DNA from: Manduca sexta | Taxonomy: Eukaryota > Arthropoda > Insecta > Lepidoptera > Sphingidae | Reading direction: 5' to 3' | Assembly: GCF_014839805.1 (NCBI RefSeq) | Contig: NC_051115.1 | Span: forward strand, 496,001 to 560,000 | DNA: 64,000 nt | Shown: one piece after another, positions 46,250-58,359 of the stretch | Layout: each line of letters begins with the position of its first letter | Position numbering within the stretch: the first letter of the stretch is position 1 | Position numbers and translations under genes: made by a program | Notes under the pieces: model-generated | What the model was told of the DNA's origin: nothing | The model's input: only the letters and a program-made list of their open reading frames with translations | Databases searched by the model: none

Positions 46250-46443
46250 CAAAGTGTGATGGTAAGTGGAGGGGTCCAATAGAATGTCGACTTACGAGAG
46301 ATGATTAGCCCTCGACAGTCGACACAATTATGCCGGCCTGTTGGCTATACACAGGCTGATCCTGGAACGCGATACGTGAACCACTATGGCGGGTTTTAAC
46401 ACCTTGTGTACGGTCGCTATCCGGGCGGATATAAAATATATCC
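46250..46443 (-). mobile_element. Repeat family H, second haplotype copy
   Basis: Counterpart of 18720-18935 with short deletions. Confidence 0.75.
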
Positions 46444-46818
46444 TTCCACCAGCATTTATACTACATTATAATTCTTCCGTTCCAGACGGAGTATTGGACC
46501 TGAAAATAAAAAAAGAAATAAAGTGACCCGAGCTGGTGTTTCAAAGTGTATTAGTAATATTACGAGTGAACAAACATATATGAAGGTAAAGAAGACAGGC
46601 ACGGATCTAGAAAAACTGCGGGGGTCAAAAGCGTCCCATTGTGGTATTGGATATAATTTTGTGTCACCATTAGTGGAAGCTTGTAAGTAATTTTTTTAAT
46701 ATAAAAATGTCTTAAAAACAAATTAATTACGTATACCGCCTTACTGATAATTATAAATCTGTATTGAATGTTTTGTTGAGTGATGCTTACCGTAAGAGGG
46801 AGCGAGACAAAACACTAT

Positions 46819-47003
46819 CCCGTTCATAAAGTTATTTATCTAAGGACATGGCGACCTTCGCAGTGTGTCGGGCCGTTGTGATTGGCTAATATTGAGATAC
46901 AATTTGAATATAGTTGGCTGTCAGATAAACAAAGCTGAACAAACAGACTTGTTATCACAGCAATGCTCCGTCCTTAGATAAATAACGTCTATGAATAAGG
47001 GGG
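46819..47003. mobile_element. Foldback MITE family B, left arm partly deleted
   Basis: Counterpart of 19300-19526. About 40 bp of the left arm are missing, so it no longer folds fully. Confidence 0.78.
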
Positions 47004-47106
47004 TGTAACTATGGCAGTCGTATACAACATTAGTTAGTGACGTATGTAATAATTGATAGTCAAATTATTATATGCCTTACTACTACGGGTCGAACCAAAA
47101 CGTTCA

Positions 47107-47287
47107 GGGCCCTTATTCTGTATGACAGTGTAAACGCGTAACGCGGCCGTGTCATGTTATCTTCGAGAAATGTGCGTGGAACGGTATTCTGTAAGCCAAA
47201 TTTCTATAGTCCTAAACATGATGCGTTTCGTTACGTGCTTGTTACGCACTGTTAAAATAACGTGCGGGATAGAGAATAAGGTCCCAG
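47107..47287. mobile_element. MITE family C, full length
   Basis: Reverse orientation of 27187-27366, with both GGGCCCTTATTCT-type ends present. Confidence 0.75.
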
Positions 47288-47441
47288 TAAGTCATATATT
47301 TGCTGTACCATTGAGTTGTGGAACAATTTGCTATACATGTTCCTTTCTACAACGTAGGGTCTTCCAAGTGGAGAGTGAAATAATTAAGCAGGTCGGCATA
47401 ATTAGGTATTTGATTTATTTTTTTATAACTTTTATAAAATA

Positions 47442-47715
47442 CTAGCTGACCCGACAGACGTTGTCCTGTCTTAACTATGAATTTGCGGCGCGCATTCTGT
47501 CAATGGCTGACAGTTATTTCAAACAATTGATAGTTATAAAAGAATAATATTTTCTTAAATTTTCTAATTTTCCACGCAATTTTTTGAATTTTTTCTTTCA
47601 TAAGATCCTTCTCCTGACAATACCGAACACAACAAAAATATTGTGAAATCGGTCCAGCCGTTCACGCGTGATGGCGTGACCAAGTGAAATAGGGATTCAT
47701 TTTTATATATATAGA
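47442..47715 (-). mobile_element. Helitron-like element 1
   Basis: Complete counterpart of 19834-20099, from CTAGCTGACCCGACAG to TATATATAGA. Confidence 0.82.
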
Positions 47716-48049
47716 TGTACGCTGTAAAAAATCTAAAAAAGGAAAAATGATTAAAATCTTGATTATTCGCCAATATATACAATGCCGGCCTGTTGAACAT
47801 TTCTGTCTCCATGACCCCTCTAAAACCGCGCCTGGACGTATATTTTAGTACAAAACAAACTCGATTTTATAATTGTTAGTCACTTTCGGACAAATATTAA
47901 TGTAGTGACTTTTGTAATGTCTGATTATCTATAAACCTTTGAAATATGCCATTTTTTAAGGATTTTTTTGTAAAAATGCGGTCTCATAATAATGTAAATG
48001 TTAGTGAACAGAAAAAAAAAATATATCGAAAATTATTGCAAATAAATTA

Positions 48050-48190
48050 CCTTACCTGGGAAATTCTCTAAAATTTTTTAGAGTGTGTGAAGTCTGCCGC
48101 ACTACAGCGTGGTGGACTAAGGTCTCATCCCTCTCAGTAGTAGAGAAGGCCCAGCAGTGGGACAGTATATACAGGGCTGATATTATGAAT
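48050..48190 (+). mobile_element. SINE-1 3' half
   Basis: TAGCGTGGTGGAC-like block (CAGCGTGGTGGACTAAGG) and the CAGGGCTGATATTATG tail. Confidence 0.65.
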
Positions 48191-48209
48191 AACTATAATC
48201 TGATACATA

Positions 48210-48375
48210 AATTGTAAAACCCGCTATAGTGGTCCACGTGTCGCGTTCCGGGATCAGCCTGTGTATATTCGGTTCCAACAGGCATAATTGTGTCGACTGT
48301 CGGGTAATCATCTCTCGTCAGTCGACTTTCTGGACCCCACTCTTCACCAATATGCAGTAATTCACTTTACTATGA
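48210..48375 (+). mobile_element. Repeat family H, 5' shortened
   Basis: GTAAAACCCGCTATAGTGG to TCTCTCGTCAGTCGAC and a worn end. Confidence 0.68.
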
Positions 48376-48490
48376 CTATAAAAATAATACAAAAATGTTT
48401 GTTCAAAATTTCGATATTTTTTTTTCTTTTCACCCCCTGGTTTCTAATTCTTTTGGTTTTACAGATAATTCTGTTTATTAAAATTAACTA

Positions 48491-48886
48491 TACAGGGTCA
48501 TGTTGACATTGCGTTACTAAATGAAACCACATACTCGTCTTCACCTTTGCTAACATTGTGCCAAAAATCATCCATTAATAACGAATATTTTCACCAAAAA
48601 TTTGTTAATAGTTTTCTGATTTTGTGATCATTTTATAGTTGTAAATATGGCGTGTGTGAGTGTATTTCTGACTTAAAGTGTGATGTCGCTGCGACGAATT
48701 CTCTTAGAGTAGTAGTGGCATTAGGGCGTGTGAAATTAAAATTACTTTTTATCAATATTTATTTTGTTCAAAACTTACACTTTTTTATTTTACATCTACG
48801 GCTCAAGTAACTTATTGTAAAGTGTTATTTCCAAGTAGATAAGTATGTGGTTTCATTTAGTAACGCAATGTCAAAATAATCCTGTA
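48491..48886. mobile_element. MITE family A
   Basis: Full-length copy with ends TACAGGGTCATGTTGACATT and AATAATCCTGTA, lying between the bZIP segment and the PPP1R37-like exon. Confidence 0.83.
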
Positions 48887-48889
48887 TTT

Positions 48890-49450
48890 GTTGAGCGACC
48901 AAGTATATCTTTATACTTATAAAATAATATATAGGATTTTAATAAGTTTATACCTAAAAATATTGATTAAATCAGGGCAGACCTATCTTGGACACTGAGA
49001 AATGAGGTGAAAATAATCTCATGCCTAATTCACATATGAATTTGTTATTTAAAACTTAATTATTATTTACAGGAATTTATCAATTTTAAGATAATGTGAA
49101 TTTATAAAATTATTGTGTCTACCCTCTTTAATATTTTTCACCCTATTTGAGGGTAGTTGAAGATTTCAATAATCGTAATGTTACTAATATGCTATATACG
49201 TACGGAGACCAAAAATTATTTTATATATATAATGTAGATTTTGTTAAATATTTTAATAATATATTTACTATATTCCAAATGTTTTGAATTTGAACACGGT
49301 TTTTGACGCGTGCAAAAGGAATGATACAATTATATACATTTTATATTACATCACATGATAATAAGTTTTAAGTATATTTGATTATCAGTAGTTTAATTTT
49401 AAAATCCATTAATGTTTTGAAGTAGTTACTACATTTTGCCACAACTGGAT
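48890..49450. other. No gene recognised
   Basis: Very AT-rich, with stops in all frames and no recognised repeat. Confidence 0.45.
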
Positions 49451-49454
49451 GCAA

Positions 49455-49787
49455 TAAGGTATTTGACTTGTTTTATTTATAACTTTTATAAAATATGTAC
49501 GTTAAATTTTAAAACAGAAGAAATCATTGAAATCTGGTGAAAAATTTACAAATTATATCATTGAAATTAGGTAGTAAGGTGCGTGTCAAAAAACAGTAAA
49601 GGTACGAAATACTGGCGTGTGACGTCAGTGGGCATTACGAAGCGTGCGAAAGAAAGAGATGGAGCGATATCCTTACTGCACTCATTTCTTATCGGATTTT
49701 AATGCTGTTTTCACAGAAGAATTTTTTTTTATAATTGCTGTTACATTTAAAAGAATGACAAAATTGTACATAGTCAAATACCATATT
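49455..49787. mobile_element. MITE family D, diverged
   Basis: Contains GTGACGTCAGTGGGCATTAC and AAGAAAGAGATGGAGCGATA in family order. Confidence 0.7.
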
Positions 49788-50303
49788 AAATGATAGTATT
49801 ATTTACTCCCCCCTGAACCCCCTTTTACTGATTTAAAGGGTAAATTACGCAATTGCCATCATCTTCGATTTTTTTGTTCGCGTTAAAAATCTATTGCAAA
49901 CTTAAAAATATATTTACGTCCATAATTATTCGATTTTATTAGGCAATGCCATTGGCCAAGGAATGCCATAAAATTTTATTATAATATTTACAAATGTTAG
50001 TTTGAAGTAAGACTTCTTTGTGATCAGAGACAACCGTTGTTAGTTGTTATTGTTGTGCCGGAAAATTTATATTATAATTGTATTATAAACTGCTCATGTC
50101 CCGCCCCGTTCGCTGTTTGTCGAAACTATTAGCTTGGTTTTAATATACCACGAATTAATAAAAAAAAATCTAATATTTCTTTGGGGCTATGGGAAATATT
50201 TGTTGACGCCCTAAAACAGATGAAAAAATATCTAGTTAATAGGATAGTGAACTGAACGACATATTTTGCGAAAATTGAGACTACACTCATAAACCGGGGA
50301 ATA

Positions 50304-50582
50304 ATGGCTTCGCACGGGTGCAATGCTGATACTAAAAACACTACAGAAAAACTGGGAACGTTGTATATAAAAACATAGCGGCCCGCTCTGGCTTCGCACG
50401 GGTATAACATGACAAAATAACAGTATTTCTCCACTATTTAATGGATGTTATTATACACATAAACCTTCCTTTTGAATCACTCTATCTATTAAAAAAACCG
50501 CATCAAAATCCGTTGCGTAGTTTTAAAGATTTAAGCATACAAAGGGACAGAGAAAGCGACTTTGTTTTATACTATGTAGTGA
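50304..50582 (-). mobile_element. Helitron-like element 2, 3' end truncated
   Basis: Near-identical to 13925-14189 but lacking the CTAGCGACCCGCCCC end. Confidence 0.75.
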
Positions 50583-51056
50583 TGTAGTGATGACTAACAT
50601 CAGTTGTCTCTGATATACAGTTATTATGTTTTAAGTAATCACAATGTCAGAGAAATTATAATGTTTGTAGACATATTTACCTTGGTAATACTAGCTTTCA
50701 CTTCCAGCTCTGTTCGTGTTAAGAAACTGGTTAAAATTACGTAAATTGGAAGAGTATGCGAATGTAAATGAAATGATATTAATTAAAGTTATGCCCTTTA
50801 TACATCTAGCTTTTGATTACCAAAAATAATGCATTTTCTGCTGTCGTTACTTTACATATATTTAGTAACAAATAAATACAATATCTTAAAATTAACTGTA
50901 AAAGTAGGAAACTTGTATAATCCTCATTTATTTTTGGTAATTAAAAACTATTGTTGTATACTAATTCAGGACAAAAGCATTATCAACGGAAATTAGAAAG
51001 CAATGGGACAGTATAACAATTAATATTAAATGGCAAAGTTATTAAACTGTTTAGTA

Positions 51057-51152
51057 CTAATATCAGCCCTGTATTATATACTGTCCCACTGCTGGACTAA
51101 GACTATTATTGACAAAGTTTAGGCTTTAGTCCACCACGCTGGTCTAAGGTCA
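51057..51152 (-). mobile_element. SINE-1 tail fragment
   Basis: ATATCAGCCCTGTATTATAT and TTTAGTCCACCACGCTGG, shortened inside. Confidence 0.6.
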
Positions 51153-51312
51153 ATATATTCAAATAATTGTCGACTTACGGCCGATTTCAATGAAATCTTT
51201 ATCGCTTAAATTAATGATTATTGAAACAAAATAACTAATTTGTAACCGTTTCAAATTTCTTCATGAAATTAAGGTTAAAACTTGACAAACGTTAATACAA
51301 TTTATTGTATAA

Positions 51313-51606
51313 CTAGTTTATCCGACAGACGTTGTCCCGTCTTAACTATGAATTTGCAGCGCGCATTCTGTCGATCGCTGACAGTTATTTCAAACAGTAG
51401 ACAGTTATATAAAATTAATATTGTCGTTAAATTTTCGTTAAATTTTCGTTAAATTTTCTTGCTTTCCGCGCTTTTTTTATTATTATTTTTTTAATAAGAA
51501 CCTTCTCCTGATAATAACAAACAGAACAACAAAAAATAGTGAAATCGGTCCAGCCGTTCACGCGTGATGGCGTGACCAAGGGAAATAGGGATTCATTTTT
51601 ATATTT
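51313..51606 (-). mobile_element. Helitron-like element 1
   Basis: CTAGTTTATCCGACAGACG end, a short triplication of GTTAAATTTTC inside, then the conserved CAGCCGTTCACGCGTGATGG block. Confidence 0.78.
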
Positions 51607-52498
51607 GTATAATACAATCAGTGACTATGGCTAGTAAATCAATGATAGCCGGTATCAAAGAGACTTTCCCGCCCTCACACCCACCACTACAACTCCTGTA
51701 AGGATCAGCAGTGACATTGTATGACACCGAGCAGTGAAGCTCGCCGAGTCTCAGGGAACACTAATATGTCATTATCCCGCAACGAAATTAAATAGAAAGA
51801 TAGGAAGGAGTTGGAAATATTAATTTTCAGAAGAGAACCAAGTGACAGGACATAAAAAATAAATACTTCATAAATGACATTTCGCTCTTCCAAGTACCCG
51901 ACTTATTGGTCCTTATTTTCAACACTTTTTATGGTTAATTTTTGCTTTAGAATCGGAGGTAGTAAGACTACTTAATAATATTGAAATCGATCCTTTTAAA
52001 ATTAAACTATTGCGGCTTTAATGTTTTAGTTTTCTAAAATATAGTTTTATAAAATTAGTTAAATTTTAATGTCCAACATTCGCGTAAACGTACGAAATCA
52101 TTCTCGATCTTTTTATCAGTTGATTCAATTATTTGCCTTGATATTTTCTGGTATTCATATTATAAAAATGCAATATTAGATCCAACGACATCATTTTGGA
52201 AGCATATTTATTTTTGTATCTAAGAGTTTAAGCGGTTAAGGTTTATTGAAATCGGCGTCAACCATTGTGCCCATTTTAAAAATGTGTTATCAAATTAATG
52301 TGAAATATATTAAGTGTTAAGTCAACCAATTATTATTAAGTGAACGTCCATGAAGAAATTTACAATAATTTAGTTTCATGACAAATATACAAATATTACA
52401 AATAAGATATACAAAGAGTTTAGTTGTAAGTGTGTGTACAGATGATGTTGAATTTTAATAAATAATTTAGTTACCTACATTGTCTTTTTATTGAGTTA

Positions 52499-52822
52499 CT
52501 TAGGGGCCGTAGTATTACGTAACGCAATTTTAGTAGATTTTTTAACCCCCTACCCTCCCATGTAACGCGCCGTAACGTTTTCGTGTATGCTCTCAAAAAA
52601 GTTACGTAACTCGAAAGTAGCAATTTTTTTCTAATATTCACAATTATGTCACGCAAAGTACCGGAAAGTCGCTAAAATACCTTTGTTATTGTTTTAAAAT
52701 AAAAAAAAAAAACAATGTTACATAACGCGTTGTACGAAATTCCCTCCCGCCCCTGTAACACATCGTAACGTTTTATGAGACTCCCCTAAATTTTGTTACG
52801 TAATACTTGAACGGCCCCTTAC
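52499..52822. mobile_element. MITE family F
   Basis: Inverted ends AGGGGCCGTAGTATTACGTA and TACGTAATACTTGAACGGCC over about 320 bp. No reading frame. Confidence 0.75.
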
Positions 52823-52837
52823 TCGTAATGGCCAAAT

Positions 52838-53036
52838 CCTACTAATATTATAAATGCGAAAGTTTGAGGATGGATGTATGTATGTTTGTTCCCCTTTCAC
52901 GAAAAAACTACTGAACGGATTTGGATGAAACATTACAGCTATATTTTTTATACATCAGAATAACACATAGGCTACAATTTATAATGATTTTGTGTAATTT
53001 GTTTATAATATAACGATACATATGCGGACAAATAAA
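52838..53036 (+). mobile_element. Helitron-like element 3, 3' truncated
   Basis: TCCTACTAATATTATAAATG start, then ACTACTGAACGGATTTGG; it breaks off before the GC-rich end. Confidence 0.7.
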
Positions 53037-53479
53037 CGATAGTCAAATTAGGACTGGAACGGTTTGTCGAGACGAATGACCGCATACGTAGTCTATAATA
53101 ATGTAGGCCAAATATTGTAATACTATTATTTATTATGTTCCTTGGTTGTTTTTTATATGATCAATTTAAAACTTATAGTATATGAATGATTGTTTTAGTC
53201 TAGGTTTTTTCTGTAAGAAAAATATCCTCTTAGTAAGTAATTTGGCTTCCTCGACAATAACTGAGACGAAACAAAGTTTTAAGCAGCGCCATCTTTATTT
53301 AAGTTATGTAATTACACAGAACATTTTATTTTACTACCATCTATTGGTCGCAATATGAACTTACTTGAAGTTTAGTCAAGTAAGGAAGTGTGACAACAAT
53401 TTAATTATGCTACTACCCACTAGATGGCGGGGAAATCACCTGGATAAATGATTTTATAATAATGGCAACACCAAATGCT

Positions 53480-53803
53480 GGTGGCGCCTCCAAGCGGGAA
53501 AATCCACGAACCCTCCTTTTGTCTCGTTCAATCCAATATGGCGGCAAACGGTGTATGAAAGGTGCGGAATGTTTTGATTCGAAACGAACAATAAGAAAAA
53601 AATTGTTATAAAAAAATTCATTCGAAACCCGAAAAAAATGCGTAATGGCCGGTGAATTAACTAGGTGTGCGCTTTGAAAACATTGGATCGATCCGTGTGT
53701 GCGCCGTGGTGATAAGTGATTTCATTTTTGTTAAATGATTTGTGTATTTTTTTGCTAATGTGGTCGTTTGTGGTGATATTAGACAGTAGTTTACGCGATA
53801 GAT
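53480..53803 (+). promoter_or_regulatory. Upstream region and 5' UTR of the PPP1R37-like gene
   Basis: A stretch richer in GC than its surroundings lies before the start codon. It includes CAATATGGCGGC at about 53535, a YY1-like motif often found near transcription starts. No TATA box is clear and the start of transcription cannot be placed. Confidence 0.35.
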
Positions 53804-53999
53804 ATGTCTACCGATCCTGATAAAGACACGGCATGCCCAAACGCCAGTCCTAACACAAGTGAGGTGGTCAACAATAACCGCTCACCACAAAATGAAGATT
53901 TTGAGAAGAAAAAAAAGAAACCATCGCGTTCAGTGACTTTCCCTGATGAAGACCAGTTGGTCACTCAGTACTTCGAACCAGCGAACCCTTGGCACGATG
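53804..53999 (+). CDS. PPP1R37: First coding exon of a PPP1R37-like protein phosphatase 1 regulator
   Basis: The exon opens with ATG and ends at a GTAAGT donor with one base of the next codon, 65 codons. A polar, low-complexity N-terminus is followed by a Lys run, then SRSVTFPDEDQLV and FEPANPWHD. This resembles the N-terminus of PPP1R37, where an RVxF-type PP1-docking motif (here RSVTF) is followed by an EP..PW box and, in later exons, leucine-rich repeats. The known role is binding and inhibiting PP1. No later exon was found up to 64000, so intron 1 would exceed 10 kb. The start is the first ATG of a long open frame. Confidence 0.7.
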
Positions 54000-54944
54000 G
54001 TAAGTGCAAGCTAATTAAAAATATAGTACTGGCAACTGCAGTAAAATTCAGGTAATTTTCTGGACGTGAATTGCTAAATCCATTGCCTTTTTGTTTTTTT
54101 CGTTCTAAAGAACTCTAAAATACCTTTTTAATTTACTAACACGTAACGTCATAACAGTACAATACAAAAACGTCTAAATTAAATTAAAACATTGCAATTT
54201 TTGTCTCCCTGCGAAATCCATGAAAAAATCTTATTGAACTTCCAATAAACTTGTAAACAATGTCGTCCAGAGACAACGTGGTCATAAACAAAAAATATTT
54301 ATTTATGGAAGTACAGACAGTATTTTTAAATAAAAAATATGGTGTCTTTTAAATTTTTAATAATGTCAATAAAATTGTTTCTAATCAAAATCCAAAATAT
54401 ACATAGACTGAAAAAATATAAATAAGTTTTTCCCACAGTAGGATTACCGCTTCTAGTTATAAAAACTACCTAAGTACTCTGAAAAGTCCCCATGACATCC
54501 TAAAGTAGCTATTTCATATTCCAAAATAAATTCAAAATAACCTACTAATGGAAAAGAAGTTGCACTCTCTTGTGACTTTTTTTCAAGTGAGTACTCAACA
54601 TATTTAAATTTATCACTTATTTACAATAGTAATGTCCTTGTGCTTTACAAGTGGTCTTGGAGAGGGGGGGGGGGTACCCTCTTATGACATAGCTATTGAA
54701 CTATTAGAAACATATTTCTATAATACTATCATTCTACATGCCCTATATGTAACTATGATAGGTTAGTTGCATATGGAATGGCGCACCAAATTGTATATCT
54801 GGATATGTATTTTTATCATAATTTAATTATTAAGGTAGTGTAGGTCTGTTGCGGAATGTATTTCACATTTTTTTATTACTAGCCACTAGCACAATATCAA
54901 TGCAATGGGTACCCAATACTGTACAAATTGTGTTAGAAATCAGT

Positions 54945-55205
54945 GGCAAAGGGTGAAATTTTTCAAAAGGTAACATAAGCAAAACATTGCCTTACCTAAC
55001 CATATAGTGGCCAATTTAACAAAAAACAAAAACTAAGGTGACCATGAAGGCTGCAAAGTCTTTGAAACATCGGGAGAAAACTAAAATATTGAAACCACGA
55101 TAACATCCATAGAATAGTTTAATTTAAAAACTAAGATAAGCAGAAATGAACCTAAAAGGGAAGGCGATAGGAGTAGGATTGTATGGTCGCTTCCCCACTG
55201 TTAAA
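54945..55205. mobile_element. MITE family E-like composite in PPP1R37 intron 1
   Basis: AGTGGCAAAGGGTGAAATTTT opens it and a GGTCGCTTCCCCACTG end closes it. The middle holds another dispersed repeat (GACCATGAAGGCTGCA) also seen at 24298, 40068 and 60205. Confidence 0.5.
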
Positions 55206-55607
55206 AATACTAGTAAGTCTCACCTGACCTAAGTATTAAACTTAGCACTTTTCAGTTCACAATATATGCTGATACTAATCTGTAAACTGTGACTTTGGAT
55301 TCGAATTCAAGATCTATAACTGCACATCAATTAATGCTGTTGCTAGATCAAGGATTCCTAAAGCATTAATTCTATATTTCAAAATATTCAGAATGTCCTA
55401 AAGTTAGAAGTGTTAGGTTCTTATTTCGTTGAATTTAAAACAAATAGGCTGTGTAGAGTAACATAGTGGCTATTTTGTTCTAGGAAATGTTCTTTTGTAA
55501 TGTAAAAGTGGTACTTTTACATAGAAAAAGCACATACAAAGCTACAAACAAAAGCTATTGTGAGTAATACTCAAATATTTTTAAATTATTTATTATTCTG
55601 CTAGTGG

Positions 55608-55830
55608 TAGGATATATTTTATATCCACCCAAATAGTGACCGTACACAAGGTGTTAAAACCCACCATAGTGACCCACATATGTGTCTTGTTCCTGGATCA
55701 GTCTATGTATATAAGGTTTCAATAGGAAGATATAATTGTGTCAACTGTCAAGGGGTAATCATCTCTCGTCAACATTCTATTGGCCTCCACTCCACTACCA
55801 TCAGGTGCAATGGTATCATTTTGCTGTGCA
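55608..55830 (+). mobile_element. Repeat family H
   Basis: TAGGATATATTTTATATCCA start, ACCATCAGGTGCAATGG end, in PPP1R37 intron 1. Confidence 0.73.
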
Positions 55831-56159
55831 GGAATAAATAGAGACATAATAAAATATTGGTTGTATCTTATGCATACTGCATTTATGCATATTAGTACCT
55901 ATATGTTGTGTTGGGTTCCCTTTAGGTAATACTCACCTTTCGCCACTGGTATAGTAACTGCTGATTTTGCCTGTGTCAAAATGTTATAAATGTGGGGTAG
56001 ATTGAGCTGAAGTTACTCAAAAAGTATTACTTTAAATTGGAAGTATTTCTAATAGGATGCTTATTTACTTAAATTTTCGTCATGTCCATTTATTTGCAGT
56101 TAAATTGAAATGAGTATTATTTATATCATTATCTGTAACTATTGGCCGTATAAGAAAAC

Positions 56160-56520
56160 TCAGTTGGTCAGCGAGCTATGGAGAGGACTATGCTTGGTGT
56201 TTCTCTACGCGATCGAATAAGAAATGAGGAGATCCGTAGAAGAACGAAAGTCATAGTCCATTGGATATGCAAGCTAAAGTGGCAGTGGGCAGGGCACATA
56301 GCTCGCAGAACTGATGGCTGATGAGTCAAGAAGGTTCTGGAGTGGAGTCCACGAACTGGAAAGCGCAGCGTCGGACGTCCACCCACGAAGTGGACAGTTG
56401 ACCTCATAAAGTCGCGGGAAGTTGGATGCGGGCTGCTTCCAATAGGTCGATCTGAAAATCTTTGGAAGAGGCCGATATACAGCAGTGGACATTTTGCTGC
56501 TTATGATGCTGATGATGACG
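56160..56520 (+). mobile_element. Decayed RTE-type LINE 3' end
   Basis: Translation gives the C-terminal end of RTE-like LINE proteins: MLGVSLRDRIRNEEIRRRTK, KLKWQWAGHIARRTDG, two stops in tandem, then WSPRTGKRSVGRPPTKW. The ending GATGATGAT is the usual RTE tail. It is not functional. Confidence 0.8.
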
Positions 56521-56749
56521 TCAATCTAAAGCTTAAATTCATAATCATGTACCTTATATAGCACAACGTTAAAAACAAATTACAAATATGGGAACTATTT
56601 ATTTTGCTATTTTTAAACTCGCTAAATTCAGTCAAATACCTCTGAAAGCTGAAATCGGTGAGCGCCAGATATTTCTAGAATTTACACAATTAACTTTGTA
56701 TTCTGTAATTCAACAAATGATTTGGTCTACTTGCAACGTGTATAGCATT

Positions 56750-56815
56750 AATTCCCAAAGTGGTCCAGGTGGACCCCGGGGGTCCAAGGGAGACGCGACG
56801 GGGTCCACAATTCGT
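56750..56815. other. Possible hAT element terminal remnant
   Basis: CCCAAAGTGGTCCAGGTGGA followed by CCCCGGGGGTCCAAGGG resembles the ends of some hAT elements. Nothing else of such an element is recognisable nearby. Confidence 0.3.
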
Positions 56816-56884
56816 ATGGGGGAACGAAAATTTATTTGGTTTTGATAGTAAAGAACTAAAATTTTGACTTGATCGCGAGAGCAA

Positions 56885-57000
56885 TGAAATACGAAACTTT
56901 GTAATTCAATGTTTTGGATGGTGTTTCTTCTGTTTATGAGCGGTCGTATCGCTTACCATCAGGCGAACGGCAAGCTAGTGTTGTCATTCAAAGCAATAAA
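56885..57000 (-). mobile_element. SINE-3-type fragment
   Basis: CTTACCATCAGGCGAACGGC preceded by TTTGTAATTCAATG, 3' part lost. Confidence 0.55.
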
Positions 57001-57535
57001 AAAAAATGCGCATCTGCCTACTGATTTGGCGATAAAAGGCATAAGTTTGGACTTTTAATAAACCGTAGATCAGTGAGTGTTTCCCAAAGTCGTTTGGGCA
57101 TCGACCAAAGAAAAAACTTTCCAATTCTGAACCTTCCCCTCACCTCTTGACTGTCTGAAGATATTTTTAATAATTGATTGCATACAGAAGTGCTCGCCGT
57201 TCGCCTGTAAGCTCGAACTATGTATTCTATTTTTCATGCTTCACCTAATATAAAAACGCAACCCATGGTTTGGAAAACGCTGGCGTAGGCACCAAGAAAG
57301 ATCCTCAGAAACAGCTTCGAATAATATCCACTTGCATGACTAATCTGGCTTACTGAACGGCACAATGAATGCAATCGTCGCTTGGTAACGCGTGACGGTC
57401 AATTTTGGCAAAACATCAAAAACGATTTTCCTTGTGTGATATCATGAGGGCTTTGTTGGTTGGTCTTTCTTTTTTGTGTGGCAGAAGGAGTGATATATAT
57501 GATTACTAACGTCTTGATTTGCGGGTATATATAAC

Positions 57536-57826
57536 AATAATATAATATCAGCCCTGTATTATATACTGTTCCACTGTACGGGCCTCCTCTACTGAGAAGG
57601 ATTACGCCTTAGTCCACCACGCTGTAGTGCGGATTGGTAGACTTTACATACCCTCAAAATTCCTATAGAGAACTTCTCAGGTTACCTCAATATTTTCCTT
57701 CACCGATAAAGCAAGCGATAGTCACAAAGAACACACGTCATTTTATAAAAGTCTGAGGTCTGTTGGGTTTTAAATCTGCATTCGTCTCGGCAGTCCGTTC
57801 CACACCCAACTAGGCTATCGCCGCTT
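57536..57826 (-). mobile_element. SINE-1, full length
   Basis: Reverse copy from ATATCAGCCCTGTATTATAT to CCAACTAGGCTATCGCCGC. Confidence 0.8.
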
Positions 57827-57895
57827 TATAGTTACTAATATTTTCCGCCATATGCCATAATGATTGTAATGAGGTGACCTAATGTCTCGGTTGTA

Positions 57896-57960
57896 ATGCG
57901 TACACGGTACGAATATGACTACCGCGCTGAGGTCCTGTAGAATCCCGGGTCGGGCTAAAA
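57896..57960 (+). mobile_element. SINE-2 head fragment
   Basis: CTGAGGTCCTGTAGAATCCC and GGGTCGGGCTAAAAC, cut off by the family D MITE. Confidence 0.5.
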
Positions 57961-57963
57961 CAA

Positions 57964-58351
57964 TAGGGGACCGGACTCATTTTTGTTCTTTATTATTATC
58001 AAATATTTACGTTATATAAATTATAACACAGAAAGAATTATTTAAATCCGGTAAAAAATCAACAAGTTATAATTCTTTCAATTTCGGTAGAAGGGGTAAG
58101 TAACGAGAAACAGAAAAGACGCGCAATACCCACGTGTGACGTCATCGGGCATTAAGACGCGTGCAAAAGAAAGGGACGAAGCGATATCCCCACTTCGCGC
58201 CCACTTCGGCACATAGTAATATTTGAAATATGAATTACTGGCTCACTTTTGAACCAATTTTAATGCACTTTTCGCAGGACGGTTTCTTTTTCGTATTACT
58301 AACCATTACATATAGAATAATGTACAAATTCAAACACAGGACGGTCCCCTA
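57964..58351. mobile_element. MITE family D
   Basis: Opposite orientation to 43701-44084, with TAGGGGACCGGACTC and ACGGTCCCCTA ends and the central TGACGTCA. Its right end abuts the Penelope-like fragment. Confidence 0.82.
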
Positions 58352-58359
58352 TTGTGACT

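Larger units (their letters stand above)
44887..46526 (+). pseudogene. Second copy of bZIP exons 3-5, with a one-base frameshift in exon 3
   Basis: The exons are 44887-45061, 45376-45703 and 46486-46526. Exon 3 is 175 nt against 174 nt in contig 1 because of one extra T in the zipper part (GAACTTCCG against GAACTCCG). This throws the zipper out of frame and breaks phase with exon 4. Exon 4 keeps its full frame, with N to K and V to I changes, and exon 5 is the same. Splice sites are kept. It may be a null allele, a base-calling error, or a decaying duplicate. Exons 1 and 2 are not present. Confidence 0.7.
43100..47715. repeat. Second copy of the bZIP 3' segment, probable other haplotype
   Basis: It begins at the first base after the second N gap and matches 15954-20099 through bZIP exons 3-5, the foldback MITE and the Helitron-like element, then continues past the point where contig 1 ends. 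Large differences are mobile-element gains or deletions; unique sequence differs only by scattered substitutions and small indels. Confidence 0.9.
50595..52495. other. No gene recognised between the bZIP and PPP1R37-like genes
   Basis: Holds a SINE-1 tail (51057) and a Helitron-like element (51313-51606), otherwise AT-rich with no supported exon. Confidence 0.45.
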
